Of a stretch of 6,876 bases of DNA, positions 4,910 to 6,876 are shown piece by piece (position 1 is the stretch's first letter; the number at the start of each line of letters is the position of its first letter). The stretch covers positions 1-6,876 of the forward strand of contig JAQCDH010000041.1 in the NCBI GenBank assembly GCA_027620815.1, written 5' to 3'. The position numbers were made by a program, and so were the translations under genes. This DNA comes from Bacillota bacterium (GTDB taxonomy: Bacteria > Bacillota_I > Bacilli_A > Acholeplasmatales > Acholeplasmataceae). The notes under the pieces are model-generated. The model saw only the letters and a list, made by a program, of their open reading frames with translations. It did not search any database and had not been told where the DNA came from.

Positions 4910-6876
4910 ATGATTGCAGAAGTCATTATTGACATCAAACATCATGATGTCAACCAACTTTATGATTATGTCATACCAAAACATCTTACACACATTCTTG
5001 AAATTGGAATGCGAGTATGGGTGCCTTTTTCCCATCAAAAACGCACAGGTATCGTAATTAATCTTAAAGAGACATCAATGGATGCAACAAAAGATATCCT
5101 TGAAATTGATACAGGATTACCTATCTTAGGACAACATGAGCTTGATGGTGTTCAAGAACTTGTTAAAAACAATCATATGCTTTATCAACAAGCATTTGAA
5201 CTCATGATTCCGCATGTTTTTCAATTAAAATATTATTACGAGGTTTTCGTCCATCAAAAAGACGCTCTCTTAGATTCACTAAAAATGAGTGAGGTAGGTA
5301 AACGTTATAAGCTTTTAAAAAGAGACGAAATACACTTATCAAAGCTTAAATTACGTCATCAACAAGAAATTTTAGAACTCACTCAAATCGCAATTAATCA
5401 CTTACCTAAAAGAAAGACATTCAACTATGTTTACACAGGTAAAAAATATGAGAGACTAACGCGCTTGTTAAGTTCGCTTAAATATCATGAGAATTACAAA
5501 AAAGAAACGCTCATGGATATGGGGTTTTCAACTTCAAATATGAAAACACTGATCAAGCACGGCATCTTCATTCAACAAGAAGACGTGATCGATCAACCTG
5601 AAAAAATAAAACTTCAAAAAGAAAAAAAACCAATAGAGGGTTTAATCTTTCCATTTGAAACCATGCTTTTAGATGTAAAGAAAAAAATAGAACAATCCAT
5701 CAAAAATAAAGAAAACTTACTTATATTGGTGCCAAATATTCACCTTTTAACGACACTTAAAGAACACTTTAAGACCACGTTAACCTATGATTACAAGACC
5801 ACAGCTAAAACCATGCTTCAAATTATAAAAGCCTTTCAGGAAAGCCCACACATTCTTATTTCAACAAGAAAAGGGATCTTTTTGCCTGTATCATTTGATC
5901 AAATAGTGATTGTTGAAAGTCATTCAATGACTTACCGTTATGATCAAGGCGTCTTTTTTGATACGATTGAAACAATCACCAATCTATTTCCAAATGTCAA
6001 GTTATCACTTCATAGTTATACGATGTCTCCTCATCTATTATTGTTGAATGAAAACCATCTTCAAAAATCATTTCAATCTTTTGAAAGACAAGATAATATG
6101 CAAGTGGTTTCAATGAAAGATGAACTCTTAGAAGGTCATACTAAAGTATTATCAAGAGAGGTCATTCAAGCTGTAAAAACATCACTTAAAAACAAACATG
6201 TGGTGATGTACTACCCTAAAAAAGGTTATCAAACCGTTAATGTATGTAGGCTTTGTGGGGATGTTCAAAGGTGTCCTAGTTGTCACGAAAAATTAAAAGT
6301 AACCTCATCTTATGAAGCATCATGTTTAGCATGTCATCAAAGCTATCCACTTTCAGATATGTGTGAACACAATCATCCAAAAATGATGAAACCACTTGGA
6401 TTAGGGTTAGAATATGTTGCTAAAAATATTCAAAGTATTTTTAAAGATACCCCTGTTTATATCATCGATAAAGAACATGCCACCTTTGAAATGACAGATC
6501 AAAAAGCAATCTTTATTGGGACACAAAAAATACAATCGTATCTACAAACACTTGATTTTGATATTGCTGTCATCGTATTAACCGATTTATCTTTTCATGT
6601 AATGGATATGCTAGATGATGAGAGACATCTTTTTGATTTACTTGCGCTTACGCCACTCGCACATCAAAAAATTAAAAAAACGTATATTCAAACCTATGAT
6701 CAAGAACATATCATGATCAAAGGTTTATTTGATCCAGAATCATATATGAAAGAGCGTTTAAAAGAAAGAGAATTATTATCTTTACCCCCTCATACAAAAT
6801 TATTTGAAATCAAGATTGATCATCCCTCCTTTTTTAAAGGATATCAAGAAACCTTAAAGATCAAAGCATCGCTTGA
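4910..6876 (+). CDS. priA: PriA-like primosomal protein N' with degenerate helicase motifs, C-terminus cut by the window edge
   Basis: PriA recognises stalled forks and starts reloading of the replicative helicase. This 655-codon open part keeps the PriA scaffold. The 3' DNA-binding domain covers about 1-100 ('AEVIIDI...LYDYVIP...GMRVWVPF...RTGIVI'). A winged-helix region (about 170-225) and the helicase-lobe framework 'LLILVPNIHLL' (270-280) and 'STRKGIFLP' (318-326) follow. Zinc-finger pairs are C446/C449, C455/C458 and C472/C475, plus C485 with nearby H487/H489 in place of the last Cys. The C-terminal region has 'TYIQTYDQEH' and 'KERELLSLPPHTKLFEI'. Missing are Walker A (GLIFPFETM near 244-252 replaces G-V-T-G-S-G-K-T-E), the DEEH box (VESH at 335-338), the SAT motif, KGHDF of motif V after 'IGTQ' (536-539), and QVAGRAGR of motif VI. 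ATP-driven unwinding is therefore unlikely. GAGGT (4902-4906) is only 3 nt from the ATG; the start is supported because the conserved 'AEVIID' follows at once. The full length is probably about 700-730 residues. Confidence 0.87.
   Translation, partial: MIAEVIIDIKHHDVNQLYDYVIPKHLTHILEIGMRVWVPFSHQKRTGIVINLKETSMDATKDILEIDTGLPILGQHELDGVQELVKNNHMLYQQAFELMIPHVFQLKYYYEVFVHQKDALLDSLKMSEVGKRYKLLKRDEIHLSKLKLRHQQEILELTQIAINHLPKRKTFNYVYTGKKYERLTRLLSSLKYHENYKKETLMDMGFSTSNMKTLIKHGIFIQQEDVIDQPEKIKLQKEKKPIEGLIFPFETMLLDVKKKIEQSIKNKENLLILVPNIHLLTTLKEHFKTTLTYDYKTTAKTMLQIIKAFQESPHILISTRKGIFLPVSFDQIVIVESHSMTYRYDQGVFFDTIETITNLFPNVKLSLHSYTMSPHLLLLNENHLQKSFQSFERQDNMQVVSMKDELLEGHTKVLSREVIQAVKTSLKNKHVVMYYPKKGYQTVNVCRLCGDVQRCPSCHEKLKVTSSYEASCLACHQSYPLSDMCEHNHPKMMKPLGLGLEYVAKNIQSIFKDTPVYIIDKEHATFEMTDQKAIFIGTQKIQSYLQTLDFDIAVIVLTDLSFHVMDMLDDERHLFDLLALTPLAHQKIKKTYIQTYDQEHIMIKGLFDPESYMKERLKERELLSLPPHTKLFEIKIDHPSFFKGYQETLKIKASL

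Noticed and set aside
4910..6876. priA as a pseudogene
   Set aside because: The frame is open for 655 codons without frameshift, non-catalytic PriA motifs are kept, and substitutions cluster at ATPase motifs and not at random. The unseen C-terminus leaves slight doubt.

Overview
The window comes from an AT-rich, low-GC Gram-positive-like bacterium with very compact gene spacing. The gene order rimP-nusA-ylxR-ylxQ-infB-rbfA is the classic Firmicutes/Mollicutes translation-transcription operon. IF2 (612 aa) and NusA (356 aa) are short forms. All six Trp codons I can read are TGG, and no TGA occurs in frame. This fits a standard-code Mollicute or relative, such as the Acholeplasma or Izemoplasma side of the tree, better than a code-4 mycoplasma. 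The taxonomic assignment is inference.

Left edge (1-426, minus strand): the N-terminal part of a zinc-type ABC transporter lipoprotein (ZnuA/AdcA family). It runs off the window inside its His/Asp/Glu-rich metal loop, which is encoded by perfect 21-bp tandem repeats. The 188-bp divergent intergenic region (427-614) holds an extended -10 promoter for this gene and two matching palindromes that look like Fur/Zur-family operators. It also holds a separate promoter for rimP and a short rimP leader with two mutually exclusive hairpins.

Centre (615-4871, plus strand): rimP (30S maturation), nusA (elongation/termination factor), ylxR/rnpM (small RNA-binding protein), ylxQ (L7Ae-type K-turn protein), infB (initiation factor IF2) and rbfA (30S maturation). 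Gaps are 20 nt or less or are overlaps, so this looks like one transcript. It ends at an intrinsic terminator whose stem contains the rbfA stop codon.

Right part (4910-6876, plus strand, open at the edge): a PriA (primosomal protein N') homologue. It keeps the N-terminal DNA-binding domain, winged helix, zinc-finger cysteines and C-terminal domain. However, it has lost the Walker A lysine, the DEEH box, the SAT motif, motif V and the arginine-bearing motif VI. It is an intact 655-codon reading frame, so it looks like a replication-restart loader with no helicase motor. This is the most unusual item in the window.
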